Below are positions 24,888 through 34,158 of a stretch of 64,000 bases of DNA, one piece after another. The notes under the pieces are model-generated. The model was not told the origin of the DNA, did no database searches, and saw nothing but the letters and a program-made list of their open reading frames with translations. The stretch spans positions 62,001 to 126,000 of the forward strand of contig NZ_JAUSTI010000008.1 in NCBI RefSeq assembly GCF_030812775.1, written 5' to 3'. The position numbers and the translations under genes were made by a program. Position 1 is the first letter of the stretch. Each line of letters begins with the position of its first letter. The DNA comes from Paenibacillus tundrae (GTDB lineage: Bacteria > Bacillota > Bacilli > Paenibacillales > Paenibacillaceae).

Positions 24888-27569
24888 CTATAATCGTGGA
24901 TCTATTCGATCTGATTCGAGGGACAATGTGGCAAGTACACATTCATGAATCCGCTCCACCGATTCGCCGCGTACGAAACGCTCGATTCCTTCCATTCCCA
25001 AAGCACTCTCCATGAGGGCATGTCTTTCTTTTTTGGACGTTTTGCGTTTCCGAAGGCGTGATAAGTTCTCAGGAGCAAGATAATCCATACCATAGATGAT
25101 ATGCAAATAGGCACGTCCTCTAACTTTGATGGCAGGCTGAATCATTTTGTTTCCGTTCCAGGTACGGAACGTCTCCGGTTTGATTACGATCCCTTCATGA
25201 CCTTCTGCCGTCATTTCATCCCACCAACGAATAATCTCTGCCTCGTCCGTCTCGCTTGTTATGATACGGTACTCCGTCTCCATCATCAATGGGGAGATTC
25301 GGGCAAACTCACGATTCTGCTCCATGTGCCATTCATGCGTCTGCTTCCAGAATGTTCCCGTGCTGTGTGCTAACGTATGGAACGGGGCAATCCGAATGTC
25401 GCCAATATCATTCACATCCCAGCAATAGTACTGGAATACATCGCGAAATGTCTGGGCATTCGCAAGCTTAAGCTCAGTCTCCTGTAACCATTCGGTTACA
25501 TCACGTCCCGCTTTCTCCGCTTCACGAAGTTTATCCACCAAAATATTACGATCCATTAGAGACGATTCAGACACATGCGCATACTGTGAAGCGATTAGCT
25601 CCCTTGCCTTTAGATTCCATGGCACAATCTCAGCGTCAAGTAATACAAATTCAGTTTGATGCCGCTCAAAATAACCATCTGCGCTCAAATCCGCATGTAG
25701 TCTGGACAATACCAATTGCTCTGTTGCTGAATCAAAAAAGGATCTGCCTGTACGAGTCACGATGTTCCCAAGCATCGGCCGACCTATTCGCTGCCGCGCT
25801 ATCTCCTCATCACGGAAAATCAGCAGTATGGCGCGGCTACCCATATGTTTTTTCTCAGCAACCATACGGGTAACGCCTTGTGAGCGATAATACTGGAAGG
25901 CATCCTGTGGATGCTCCAGATAGCCTTCTACCGAAGAAGCTACCGGCGGTGGACTCATTGTTGGCGGAATGTATACAAGCTCTTCGAGAGGCACGGTGAA
26001 ATGGGAGAACGTATCAATCGCCGTTTGTGCAACCTCACCATGTATCGTTACATCCATCCGCGAATTCGTTTGTACGGTGAAACCTTCCTTGAATTTACGC
26101 AAATTCGGTGGCGACAAACGTTTTCTTTCCCAACGTACTAATGGGCTGTTGCGATCCTCGGCATAATCCTTCCGGGCAGACACACTAACCGATTCCCGCT
26201 CAGGCATTCGCCAGGCTGTCAGCATGCCACCAAATACTACACCTTGGTCAATGTTGACGGTGTCGTTCACAATCGTAGGATATGGACGAGGGTCATGTCC
26301 CCAGACGATGCACTCACCAGAGGTATGGTCTACATACCAATCTTTGCGGATAGGACGCCCTTCCGCATCTGTCCCTTCTACATCACCATATCGGCAGTAA
26401 TCCTGAATGCGCTTGGATTGTTTCCCGATAAAATGATCCCGTATCCCTGCATGAGCAACGACCACCTGCCGTACACCGTTCCGAGTGAACACCAGATGTG
26501 ACGGGGCTTCGAGCAGAAAGTCTCGCAGTTCTGCTCGCACTTGCTGTGCCTGATCTGCACCTTGGGCTTGTTCCAGTTGAATTAGCTCAGCTTCTACAAG
26601 CTCATCTCCATGACTAAGCGTGACATCGCGGCCATCCAGATAACGTGCAATTTTCCATCCATGATTACTATCAATCATATAAGCAAGCCCTGCTGCGCAA
26701 TGCTGCTGCCAGAATAACAAACACTTGAGAGATTCAGGCCCGCGACTCGATACATCCCCGACCGAAACAAGCTTACGTCCGTCTGGGTGCTGGTATAGCC
26801 CGGTCTCACCTCTCACATAGCCCAACTTAACGATTAATTCCATCATCTCTTCATAACAGCCGTGAATATCGCCGATGATGTCCACTCCTGCTCCCATATC
26901 CAGCAAAAGTGGGTTCGTTGTCCGAACAAATGTAATCTCATCCGGCTGTTTCAAGATATAATTCGCATCGAATCCTTCTTCACGAATAGAGCGTAATGAG
27001 CGCTTAAATTGCTGTACCTGCTGCTTCACCCGTTGCCGTCCACGCGGATACTCCCGCTGGCTGTCCCGTTCCAACAGCTCCTTCTCCGGAATATCAAGTA
27101 CGATGGCGATTACAGGTACATGTGCTTTTCTTGCCAAACGAACAAGGCGTTCTCGATCTTCGGGATATAGATGCGTTGCATCTATCCACGTCAGCTTATT
27201 CAGGCGGCAACGCGTACTTACGATAGCTTCCATCGCCTCAAACGCCTTCGCGGATACCTGCTGATATTCGGCATATAACACATCTGCCTCGCTACGTGGA
27301 CGGTTCTTCCACTCCATATATTCTTCATCGCCCACGAGCATCCGGAACTGATCTGACGAGACCGCTTCCGTCCGCCGGATGATGCCTTCCCTCGCTAAAC
27401 GATCCAGCAATGTCGTTTTGCCACTGTTTGACGGTCCGACGAGTACCACAACTCCCGCATGTGGCAGCTTGATCTCCCGATTTTTTCGCTCTGTGCGAGG
27501 TACTTCTTGACCTTTCGGACGAGATACTTCTCCTGCTCTAGATGTTACCTGCTTCTTGTCGTCTCTCAT
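24888..27569 (-). CDS. pnkp: bacterial polynucleotide kinase-phosphatase-ligase (RNA repair)
   Basis: 893 aa with the three domains of bacterial Pnkp. The kinase at the N-terminus has P-loop GPSNSGKTT and SSDQFR. The central metallophosphatase has GDIHGCYEEM, GDVSSRGPES, SNHGWK, TLSHGDE and VVAHAGI; the second aspartate of the usual GDxxDRG is serine here. The C-terminal adenylyltransferase/ligase has nucleotidyl lysine motif EKKHMGSRA. The enzyme heals the 2',3'-cyclic phosphate and 5'-OH ends left by ribotoxins and, activated by Hen1, seals them. Its start overlaps the hen1 stop (ATGA), so the pair is translationally coupled as in other bacteria. Confidence 0.96.
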   Translation of the reverse strand: MRDDKKQVTSRAGEVSRPKGQEVPRTERKNREIKLPHAGVVVLVGPSNSGKTTLLDRLAREGIIRRTEAVSSDQFRMLVGDEEYMEWKNRPRSEADVLYAEYQQVSAKAFEAMEAIVSTRCRLNKLTWIDATHLYPEDRERLVRLARKAHVPVIAIVLDIPEKELLERDSQREYPRGRQRVKQQVQQFKRSLRSIREEGFDANYILKQPDEITFVRTTNPLLLDMGAGVDIIGDIHGCYEEMMELIVKLGYVRGETGLYQHPDGRKLVSVGDVSSRGPESLKCLLFWQQHCAAGLAYMIDSNHGWKIARYLDGRDVTLSHGDELVEAELIQLEQAQGADQAQQVRAELRDFLLEAPSHLVFTRNGVRQVVVAHAGIRDHFIGKQSKRIQDYCRYGDVEGTDAEGRPIRKDWYVDHTSGECIVWGHDPRPYPTIVNDTVNIDQGVVFGGMLTAWRMPERESVSVSARKDYAEDRNSPLVRWERKRLSPPNLRKFKEGFTVQTNSRMDVTIHGEVAQTAIDTFSHFTVPLEELVYIPPTMSPPPVASSVEGYLEHPQDAFQYYRSQGVTRMVAEKKHMGSRAILLIFRDEEIARQRIGRPMLGNIVTRTGRSFFDSATEQLVLSRLHADLSADGYFERHQTEFVLLDAEIVPWNLKARELIASQYAHVSESSLMDRNILVDKLREAEKAGRDVTEWLQETELKLANAQTFRDVFQYYCWDVNDIGDIRIAPFHTLAHSTGTFWKQTHEWHMEQNREFARISPLMMETEYRIITSETDEAEIIRWWDEMTAEGHEGIVIKPETFRTWNGNKMIQPAIKVRGRAYLHIIYGMDYLAPENLSRLRKRKTSKKERHALMESALGMEGIERFVRGESVERIHECVLATLSLESDRIDPRL

Positions 27570-29056
27570 TGTTGGTGTCCCTCCTCTCTGCGCCCAAAAA
27601 TAATCATCTGTGTAGGCTGTCCATAACCTTCTACCTGTTCACCAATGCCTTGGATCGTATAGGTATAATTTGTACCTGCTGACCACTCCACACATCGTTC
27701 AGCCAGTTCAGCGCGTGTCCATTCGAAACGATGATCGTGGTGACGGAAACTTTCCTGCTCCATCGCATAGACCTCATTGTATTCCTTGTTTGGTGTGGTC
27801 ACGATCAAGACTTCTGGCTGATATTCCTGAAGCAGCGTATTCATAATTCCATCTAGGCGGTACGCCTCAATATGCTCAATGACTTCGCACAGAATCATGA
27901 CATCCTGATGCTGCAGCTGTTCATCAAAATAAAAGAGTGACCCGATGATCGGCTCTGGCATCGCAAAGACACCATGACGACCCTCCAGCTTCGCAAATCG
28001 TTCCATCGCACGTAGACGTGATTGACCAGAAGGTTCCACTGCCAAAATAGACTCTACGCCTGCAATGGTGGCCAATCTTGCCGATAACTTCCCTTCTCCA
28101 GCACCCATGTCTACGATTCTCTGTCTGTGCGGCAAACGAGCAACCATCTCTGTAATGGCACGATATCGTAACTCATTCAACCTTACTGGTGGGTCGTCTG
28201 TTATCACGTCTGTTTGTACACTAGGTTGTACATCTGTTGGCACGTCCGTTGGTACATCCGTTAATACCTCAGCTAATGAATCTCCACCATCTACCATTCC
28301 TTCTACATCCATCTTCCTGTTGTCTGGGATAGACAACACACCTTCCTTCGACTCATATTTCTTTATAAGTTCGGCGAATCGTAAGGTACGTTTAACGATA
28401 AGCTCCTTGTGCGGATGGGTCTCCAGCCAGCCGGCACCGTAACGTTTAATTTTATCAATCTCATCCTCGCTGATGAAATAGTGCTTATAGTTATCCAATA
28501 CCGGAATCAATAGAAATAACTGGCGCAGTGCATTTTGCACGGTCTCTTGACCACGCAGAATGATGCGTCTTACACTGCTTTTCTTCTTCAGATCGAAGGA
28601 ATAGGACAACTCTTCTCGTTCCAAAGTAACAGCATACCCTAAGTGGGAAAACAGCTCCTCCACCACACGATCAGGTAAATCCGAAGCGACCGGCCCAAAA
28701 GATAATTGCAGGTTAAAAGGATGATCCACCCATTTCGTATACTCTTCCTTCGGTTTACCGTTCAATGCTGTGCCAAGTGCGGAACGTATGTAGGAGCAGA
28801 ATAGACTGCTTGTCACGAATTCCCGATCATTGATATATTGCGTAATATCGTAACCGTCAGGGCTACCTCTCACCAGATCGACTGGATCAGGCTCCGCATG
28901 AATTAACACTTCCGTCTCACTAGACGTTGCGCGGGTATAGACCATTCTGACGCGCACGCCTTTGTCTGTCCGATCGTATATATTGCCCGGGTTCTTCGCG
29001 AGCAGATGAGACACCACCGCAGCGTCTGCCCCACTTGCTTGTATAATTAGGTGCAT
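27566..29056 (-). CDS. hen1: 3'-terminal RNA ribose 2'-O-methyltransferase Hen1
   Basis: 496 aa from ATG 29056, with AAGGAGG 7 nt upstream; the in-frame ATG at 29074 would overlap that site. The N-terminal half is the ligase-activating domain typical of bacterial Hen1. The C-terminal half is a SAM methyltransferase (RIVDMGAGEGKLSARLA) with the metal-binding set EVIEHIE and HHDHRFEW. It methylates the 2'-OH of the 3' end before sealing, so the repaired RNA resists recutting. Residues about 262-290, between the domains, are a repetitive TDVPTDV-type linker coded by 12-bp repeats. Confidence 0.95.
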   Translation of the reverse strand: MHLIIQASGADAAVVSHLLAKNPGNIYDRTDKGVRVRMVYTRATSSETEVLIHAEPDPVDLVRGSPDGYDITQYINDREFVTSSLFCSYIRSALGTALNGKPKEEYTKWVDHPFNLQLSFGPVASDLPDRVVEELFSHLGYAVTLEREELSYSFDLKKKSSVRRIILRGQETVQNALRQLFLLIPVLDNYKHYFISEDEIDKIKRYGAGWLETHPHKELIVKRTLRFAELIKKYESKEGVLSIPDNRKMDVEGMVDGGDSLAEVLTDVPTDVPTDVQPSVQTDVITDDPPVRLNELRYRAITEMVARLPHRQRIVDMGAGEGKLSARLATIAGVESILAVEPSGQSRLRAMERFAKLEGRHGVFAMPEPIIGSLFYFDEQLQHQDVMILCEVIEHIEAYRLDGIMNTLLQEYQPEVLIVTTPNKEYNEVYAMEQESFRHHDHRFEWTRAELAERCVEWSAGTNYTYTIQGIGEQVEGYGQPTQMIIFGRREEGHQQ

Positions 29057-29090
29057 GGATGCTTCCTCCTTCATTAATCCGTTCTATAAG

Positions 29091-29280
29091 TGCGTGTTCA
29101 TAAAGAGGTTGTTCAAAAAGTCCGCTTTTGATTACGAAGGATGCCCTGAGGCATCTCAGCGTCGAATATGGGATTCAGCCGAAATGTCCGTTGCTCACGT
29201 AGTTTGCCTACGCTCCGCTACTCCATTTCTAGCTTCATCCCATCTTCTCGGTACTGAAAACCGCCCTTTTTGAACACGCA
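29091..29280. mobile_element. small inverted-repeat element (MITE-like), copy A, inside the RNA repair operon
   Basis: Left end AGAGGTTGTTCAAAAAG (29104) and right end CTTTTTGAACA share an 11-bp terminal inverted repeat TGTTCAAAAAG. An outer 10-bp perfect pair TGCGTGTTCA / TGAACACGCA bounds 29091-29280. The body has about 85 percent match by eye to copy B at 58575-58790, which has about 40 extra bp. It has no coding capacity and separates rlaP from hen1. Confidence 0.75.
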
Positions 29281-29306
29281 GTCGGTTTTCTGGCTCTTTC
29301 ATCTAT

Positions 29307-30098
29307 TCACCATACTTCTTGCAGTGCCAAACGGAAGATACGATCCAGTTCCTGAACCTGGACGGCATCCTCTCTTGCCATCTGAGAGGCAATCTGTTCA
29401 TAGTGATCGATCTGTTCAGTCAAAAATGCTTGAATCGCAGGCAACTGCGGCTCCATATCAAGCTCATCTCCTGCTTTTTTACGGCGTAACAGGTCATGAA
29501 TCTCTATAGATAATGGATCTGACGCAGGAATCAGCTCTTCAACTAAACGTTCAAATTCCATTGGCGGCATCGTCTCATATCGCTCAATCCAGCCACAGGC
29601 AAGCAGTGGACGCAGGACATAGAAATACTTCTTAATCTTCACCTGGTGTCCCTGCAAGTAATCCCGGAAATTTCCTTTTGCCATATTTAGATAATGATAC
29701 ATACAAGATTTAGACGAGAACGTTAGCGGCGACTGTGCCCGAATCTGCCCTGCTATACTAGACTTCTCCAAGTACTGGATCGGCGATTGCAACCACTCCA
29801 GCAGCGGGGGATTCGATTTACGGAATAACTTCAGCGCCTTACGCAAATCCCAGCCGTTAATATCAAGCTGGTCATTGATCGGTCGTTCAATCACATCTCG
29901 CCCCTCTTCAATAGAGAGATACCATTCGAGTGGTCTCACATAGATAAAGCGCACATCGTAATCACTATCCTGTGAGGGGAATCCCCAAGCACGACTGCCT
30001 GACTCGCAAGCATAGAGGATCTGAACCTGCTCTTTCCGTTCAATCTGCTCCAATTGCTGATGAATTATGGATCGCATTTCTTCACTAATTACGTTCAT
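29307..30098 (-). CDS. rlaP: RlaP/YcgL-family nucleotidyltransferase
   Basis: 263 aa. ATG preceded by AAAGGAGGG. The DNA polymerase beta-type core is seen as ESGSRAWGFPSQDSDYDVRF (GS helix and DxD metal pair). A helical C-terminal half follows, with KSCMYHYLNMAKGNFRD typical of COG3541. Pfam knowledge: this family is called RlaP and is often encoded with Pnkp/Hen1. It presumably adds nucleotides to damaged RNA 3' ends before ligation, though its reaction is not firmly established. It is the first gene of the operon, with a 250-bp gap to hen1 largely filled by the MITE-like element. Confidence 0.88.
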   Translation of the reverse strand: MNVISEEMRSIIHQQLEQIERKEQVQILYACESGSRAWGFPSQDSDYDVRFIYVRPLEWYLSIEEGRDVIERPINDQLDINGWDLRKALKLFRKSNPPLLEWLQSPIQYLEKSSIAGQIRAQSPLTFSSKSCMYHYLNMAKGNFRDYLQGHQVKIKKYFYVLRPLLACGWIERYETMPPMEFERLVEELIPASDPLSIEIHDLLRRKKAGDELDMEPQLPAIQAFLTEQIDHYEQIASQMAREDAVQVQELDRIFRLALQEVW

Positions 30099-30129
30099 TG
30101 TACTTCCCTCCTTTGGCGAATACGCTGTA

Positions 30130-30299
30130 TAGCTGATACAATGTATAGCTCCCGACTCTCTACGGGTTTGTTATCCTATCTGCTCTCGTGTCATCGTCTG
30201 CTCAAACCTATGGTTTGATTATGCCTCTTCTTGGACGTCAGGAACATGGTGAAAGTATGGCGACAGACACATATAAAATGAAAGCTGCCTATGTTCCTG
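30130..30299. promoter_or_regulatory. dyads in the divergent promoter region of the RNA repair locus
   Basis: Between rlaP and the WYL gene are a perfect palindrome TCAAACC TAT GGTTTGA (30202-30218) and a 9-bp inverted pair CAGGAACAT (30239-30247) / ATGTTCCTG (30291-30299). GTATAGCT also occurs twice near 30130 and 30144. These are candidate operators for the WYL regulators. Confidence 0.4.
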
Positions 30300-30335
30300 T
30301 TACAATAAGAGGTAGGCCAACAAGGAGTGAGTATT

Positions 30336-31691
30336 ATGGCAAAAGAGAGCTTTGACAAAGAAATTCAGTTTCTTCGTATGTTATCCCTAACAAGTGGTGC
30401 ATATAATCGTAAGCAATATGCCGAGCGACTTGGCATTTCAATACATACCTTTGATAAGACGACACGGCGATTAAGAGAGATTATGCAGACTGTCTCAGAA
30501 CAACGCACAGATTCAGAGCCAGGCAAAGAAATGAATGATCTGGCTCGCTTCCAATATGGTGAGTCGGCAGAGCCTATGCTGCTCTTCCTATTTCGCGCCA
30601 AGTCGATGAAAGAGACGGAGGTTAAGCGGCTTGTTCTTCTTTTACATGCGCTTCAGCAAACACCTCTAACCGCCATGGAACTGCTGGATGCCTGCTGTGA
30701 AGACCTGCCTGAGGACATGGCATTGCCTGATGAGAAAACGATTCGTTCGGATCTTAAATATCTGGAAGAGGTTGGGGTTATTCGCAAGGAACCTGGCGGC
30801 AGACCCTACCGGTATCTTCTGCAACAGGATGTCCTGACTGAGCTCACGGCTGAGGAACAACTGGAACTATATGATTTTGTGGATATCATGGCGAACACTC
30901 AGGTTCCTTCTGTTCAAGGATATTTACTGCGGGATAGCCTCAAAAAGGCAATTGCTCTAAGTTATCCGCAAGAAGAAGCAACCGAGCCTTTCATCTATAA
31001 ATACCACTACTACTCACGCATCTTGGACGAAGCGCATTTATACACATTACTTGGTGCAATTCGGCAACGGAAATGGGTTCAGTTTATCTATTATTCCCCT
31101 AAGAAGCCATCTAGCTACAGCTCACAGAACACGAATCCATTATTTGAACGAGAAGCTGAGGGACGTCTGAACCGCATCCTTCCACTGGAGGTCGTTTACG
31201 ACCATCAATATGGACGTTGGTATGTCGTGGGATATCAAGGACGTCGTGGTTTTGTGAAATTTCGAATGGAGGGCATTACCCAGATCGAAGAGCAAAACGC
31301 GGCGAATGAAGCATACATGGATCAATTAAAAAAACAATGGGCCGATCTTAGCCGATACAGCTGGCTTGTGGACACCGGAAATACCGTTACGGTGCAAGCA
31401 CGTTTCTTCCACCCCACCGATGGTCAGCGCAACTTCATATTGGATCGTGTGAAGTTACAAGGGCAATGGGGTACGATCACGCCTGAAAGTAATGATACTT
31501 TCCTCTATGAGATTCGTGTGAACGGTACAACAGAGATCAAACCATGGCTGCGGAGTTTCGGCTCTAGCTGTGAAGTGCTTGCTCCCCGCAGGCTACGCCA
31601 AGAAATGATTAAGGAATGGAAGGAGATTGCTCAGTACTATGAACCTGTTCGAGAAGATGTTCAATTACCAGATCATGACGAGATTGAATGA
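30336..31691 (+). CDS. HTH-WYL transcriptional regulator
   Basis: 451 aa from ATG 30336, with CAAGGAG 7 nt upstream. The N-terminal helix-turn-helix (RKQYAERLGISIHTFDKTTR) is followed by a second helical region. The WYL domain starts near residue 235 (RKWVQFIYYSP, then VVYDHQYGRWYVVGY) and a WCX tail follows (TVTVQARFF, IKPWLRSFGSSCEV). WYL regulators bind nucleic-acid ligands or nucleotides and often control defence and repair genes. It is divergent from rlaP-hen1-pnkp, so it is the likely regulator of the repair operon, perhaps responding to cut RNA. Confidence 0.88.
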   Translation: MAKESFDKEIQFLRMLSLTSGAYNRKQYAERLGISIHTFDKTTRRLREIMQTVSEQRTDSEPGKEMNDLARFQYGESAEPMLLFLFRAKSMKETEVKRLVLLLHALQQTPLTAMELLDACCEDLPEDMALPDEKTIRSDLKYLEEVGVIRKEPGGRPYRYLLQQDVLTELTAEEQLELYDFVDIMANTQVPSVQGYLLRDSLKKAIALSYPQEEATEPFIYKYHYYSRILDEAHLYTLLGAIRQRKWVQFIYYSPKKPSSYSSQNTNPLFEREAEGRLNRILPLEVVYDHQYGRWYVVGYQGRRGFVKFRMEGITQIEEQNAANEAYMDQLKKQWADLSRYSWLVDTGNTVTVQARFFHPTDGQRNFILDRVKLQGQWGTITPESNDTFLYEIRVNGTTEIKPWLRSFGSSCEVLAPRRLRQEMIKEWKEIAQYYEPVREDVQLPDHDEIE

Positions 31692-32505
31692 GACAGGACT
31701 GTTCACTTGGACATCGCAAGAACGCGCTTGGCTGCGGTTGATGTTGAAGCATCCGGCGGCGTTCGAGGCACTACGTCCCTTGACCCTTAAGAAACTGCAG
31801 GAGATGTTGGAAGCAGAGCAGGACTTGAACCTTCAGGACTACCTGACGGAAAAAGCTAAAAGCGTAGAAAACAGCGTCTCTCACCCACTTCTTCAAACTT
31901 TAAGGCAGATGATATTACATCATCAGGGGTTTCGCTTAACTGGCCGTGTCCGCAATGGACGAATCAGCAACGACCAGTTCGGGTTTCCATACAAGCTGGA
32001 ATACTCTATGGTCAAAAAAGAATGGTATGTGCTCTGGTATGCTCCGCGCTTTCACAAGCTTATGGCAACCAAGCTTCACAGTATCATTGCCGTAGAAGCC
32101 GAGCCCATTGAAGCAGCTCTCGCTTCCAAGTATGCACAACAGATTACCACATTAACTGAACACCGAAAGACAACTGTAACCATTGAAGTGTTGCCTGAGT
32201 TTAATCAGGAGCTGTCGCGGATCCTGTACGCATTCTCCTGCTTCGAGAAGCAGGTCGACTATGATGAAGGTGAACAGACCTACCGGATTATACTCACGAT
32301 TCCACGGGGAGAAATGGATTATGTTCTATCCAAGATGCGCTTTCTGGGGAAAAGAGTTCGAATCACTGACAATGCTTCGCTCCGTATGCGTATGGCGGAG
32401 ACGGCCTCTAAGGTGCTGGCGCGTTACGCGGAATCTGAAGCCGAGGGTGAATCAGAGTCTCAGCACGCACAGTATGATGCGAGCCATACCACAGGCACTT
32501 CTTAG
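31639..32505 (+). CDS. second WYL-domain protein, overlapping the first
   Basis: 288 aa from ATG 31639. Its first 53 bases overlap the preceding gene in another frame; GGAAGGAG lies 13 nt upstream, so the exact start is uncertain. A helical N-terminus without a convincing HTH is followed by a WYL-like core (PYKLEYSMVKKEWYVLWYAP) and a WCX-like tail (VTIEVLPEF, ILTIPRGEMDY). The two WYL proteins are probably translationally coupled and may act as a heteromer in which only the first binds DNA. Confidence 0.8.
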   Translation: MNLFEKMFNYQIMTRLNETGLFTWTSQERAWLRLMLKHPAAFEALRPLTLKKLQEMLEAEQDLNLQDYLTEKAKSVENSVSHPLLQTLRQMILHHQGFRLTGRVRNGRISNDQFGFPYKLEYSMVKKEWYVLWYAPRFHKLMATKLHSIIAVEAEPIEAALASKYAQQITTLTEHRKTTVTIEVLPEFNQELSRILYAFSCFEKQVDYDEGEQTYRIILTIPRGEMDYVLSKMRFLGKRVRITDNASLRMRMAETASKVLARYAESEAEGESESQHAQYDASHTTGTS

Positions 32506-32626
32506 GTGGAGTAAATGATGTGACATCCGCAGCAAAAAAGCTTACTTAAGAAACCGAAATATCCTATATGTCATAAGTAAAACAATCTAATTCTGTAATT
32601 AAACGATTGATATATGTGCCTGCAAT

Positions 32627-32657
32627 AACAAGCCTGGACACATTGTCCAGGCTTGTT
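32627..32657. terminator. stem-loop after the WYL genes
   Basis: A perfect 14-bp stem with a 3-nt loop (AACAAGCCTGGACA / TGTCCAGGCTTGTT). No clear U-tract on either strand. It lies between convergent genes. Confidence 0.55.
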
Positions 32658-32763
32658 GTATGATACATCGCCCATGCTTTATATGTGCAATGTGGTGTTT
32701 AGTTTTGGATACATGGTGTTACGCATTATTCAATAAGCAACATCTGTTACCATCTTTATTTCC

Positions 32764-33255
32764 CTACGTACTGTTCGCCGAATTCCGTCGCTTATTAATC
32801 GCATGTACACCCATCACCACCGCGATCAACTCATAAGTACCGAGCTGTTCTGACTCATTGTGAAGCACAAAGGCTCCTGAGCTGAACCACCCACTTGTTC
32901 GTCTGAAGCTGGCTACCGTCCTGCCGCCCATACCGGTAATCTCATACTCCTGCGAGAAAGCCGGTGCGGACACCTCATATACACCACGAGACCCAGCATC
33001 ATATTCATACTTTTTACTAAAGAAACTAAGTCTTGCTCTCAGTACACCCCAATGGCTTGCATCAGCAGCAGTTACATCCCATCGGTTCGTTAACATCCGG
33101 AATTTGCCGCTGCAGATTAAGCCTGACGGGGCAAATACATCGATCGATGATCCAAAGGCACTCTTTAGATCTAAATGCCCTACCTGTTCTTGGTCTTGAT
33201 TCATAATTTCCGTATAACCAGCGTTGAAAAAATTATCCCTAAAGTACAGCTCCAT
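32764..33255 (-). CDS. tubby C-terminal-like (LURP-one-related) protein
   Basis: 163 aa, ATG with AAGGAGGAGGG upstream. All-beta pattern with the family hallmarks: alternating short strands, QEYEITGMGGRTVASFRR in the middle, and a hydrophobic C-terminal helix followed by basic residues (LIAVVMGVHAINKRR). Length equals Bacillus YxjI-type proteins. The fold is related to phospholipid scramblases and tubby proteins. No molecular function is established in bacteria. Not linked to a neighbour by operon structure. Confidence 0.65.
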   Translation of the reverse strand: MELYFRDNFFNAGYTEIMNQDQEQVGHLDLKSAFGSSIDVFAPSGLICSGKFRMLTNRWDVTAADASHWGVLRARLSFFSKKYEYDAGSRGVYEVSAPAFSQEYEITGMGGRTVASFRRTSGWFSSGAFVLHNESEQLGTYELIAVVMGVHAINKRRNSANST

Positions 33256-33417
33256 GGAATCCCTCCTCCTTACAAGCCTATACCTAATCTACTATTATAA
33301 CGTAATTCATCTATTTACGTCATAAAAGAGGCAGAGGCTTCAACACAAAAAAATGTTCTGCCTGCTTTACGAGCAACGACAGAACATCATTTATTACATG
33401 TCACATGTTACCTGTGA

Positions 33418-34158
33418 CTACACTTCAACTTTTTTATTATTCAGATACACGGTTAAGGCAACTAATCCAATGGCTACAATCACTTCGAAGATCGTACTCC
33501 CCCACCTGTCGCCTGTCCATAAAACTCCATTAGAGGTGATCGTCATTCCAGTGCTTTCCTCTGTGAAGTTAAATACTTGTAATGGGCTAACCACACCTGA
33601 AAAAATAATATTCTCAATCCAGCTAATAACCGTAGTAATGACGAAATATGCAACGATGCCAATCCACGGCCCTGTTTTCCAGCGGAAGCTACCTGCAATT
33701 GAAATGGAGAGAAAGATGATTATAGACATAAACAAGATCACCCAAAGACCTAACAAAAAAACGGCTGCAATACTTGAGAGGTCAATTCCGGTATTGTTGA
33801 AAAAGTATATAATATCAATCCTTGTGTTCAATGCATCATAGATCAAAAAGTGAATCAAACCAATCACCGCCAACACCAGCCCACATATCGCTCCAAAGAG
33901 CAGTGGAGATAACACATGAGATAGCCCGGATACAGGAACGAGACGACGATTATAGGAGCGAATGTTAGACCAGTATGTCTTGATCACTTTGACAAAGGTT
34001 GCTATACCTGCCGCTGTATATGAGACAATCGCAAGAATGATTTCTCCACCGCTTGGTAAAAAGGGTGCTACCGCAATCTGCAAAACAATCAGAGTCACCA
34101 GATTGGCTAACAGGGTATTCCAGTTTCGTTTAAAGTCATACTTCAGTAATGTCATCAT
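33418..34158 (-). CDS. ABC transporter permease (GntR-ABC module 1)
   Basis: 246 aa with six or so membrane helices (for example LVTLIVLQIAVAPFL near the start and TIFEVIVAIGLVALTVYL at the end) and no other domain. It overlaps the stop of the ATPase gene upstream by 4 bp (ATGA), so it is the membrane partner of that ATPase. Substrate unknown; related YtrA-type modules in Bacillales respond to cell-wall antibiotics. Confidence 0.78.
   Translation of the reverse strand: MMTLLKYDFKRNWNTLLANLVTLIVLQIAVAPFLPSGGEIILAIVSYTAAGIATFVKVIKTYWSNIRSYNRRLVPVSGLSHVLSPLLFGAICGLVLAVIGLIHFLIYDALNTRIDIIYFFNNTGIDLSSIAAVFLLGLWVILFMSIIIFLSISIAGSFRWKTGPWIGIVAYFVITTVISWIENIIFSGVVSPLQVFNFTEESTGMTITSNGVLWTGDRWGSTIFEVIVAIGLVALTVYLNNKKVEV

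Noticed and set aside
29091..29280. Insertion sequence in the RNA repair operon
   Set aside because: Too short for a transposase and no open frame; it is at most a non-autonomous element.
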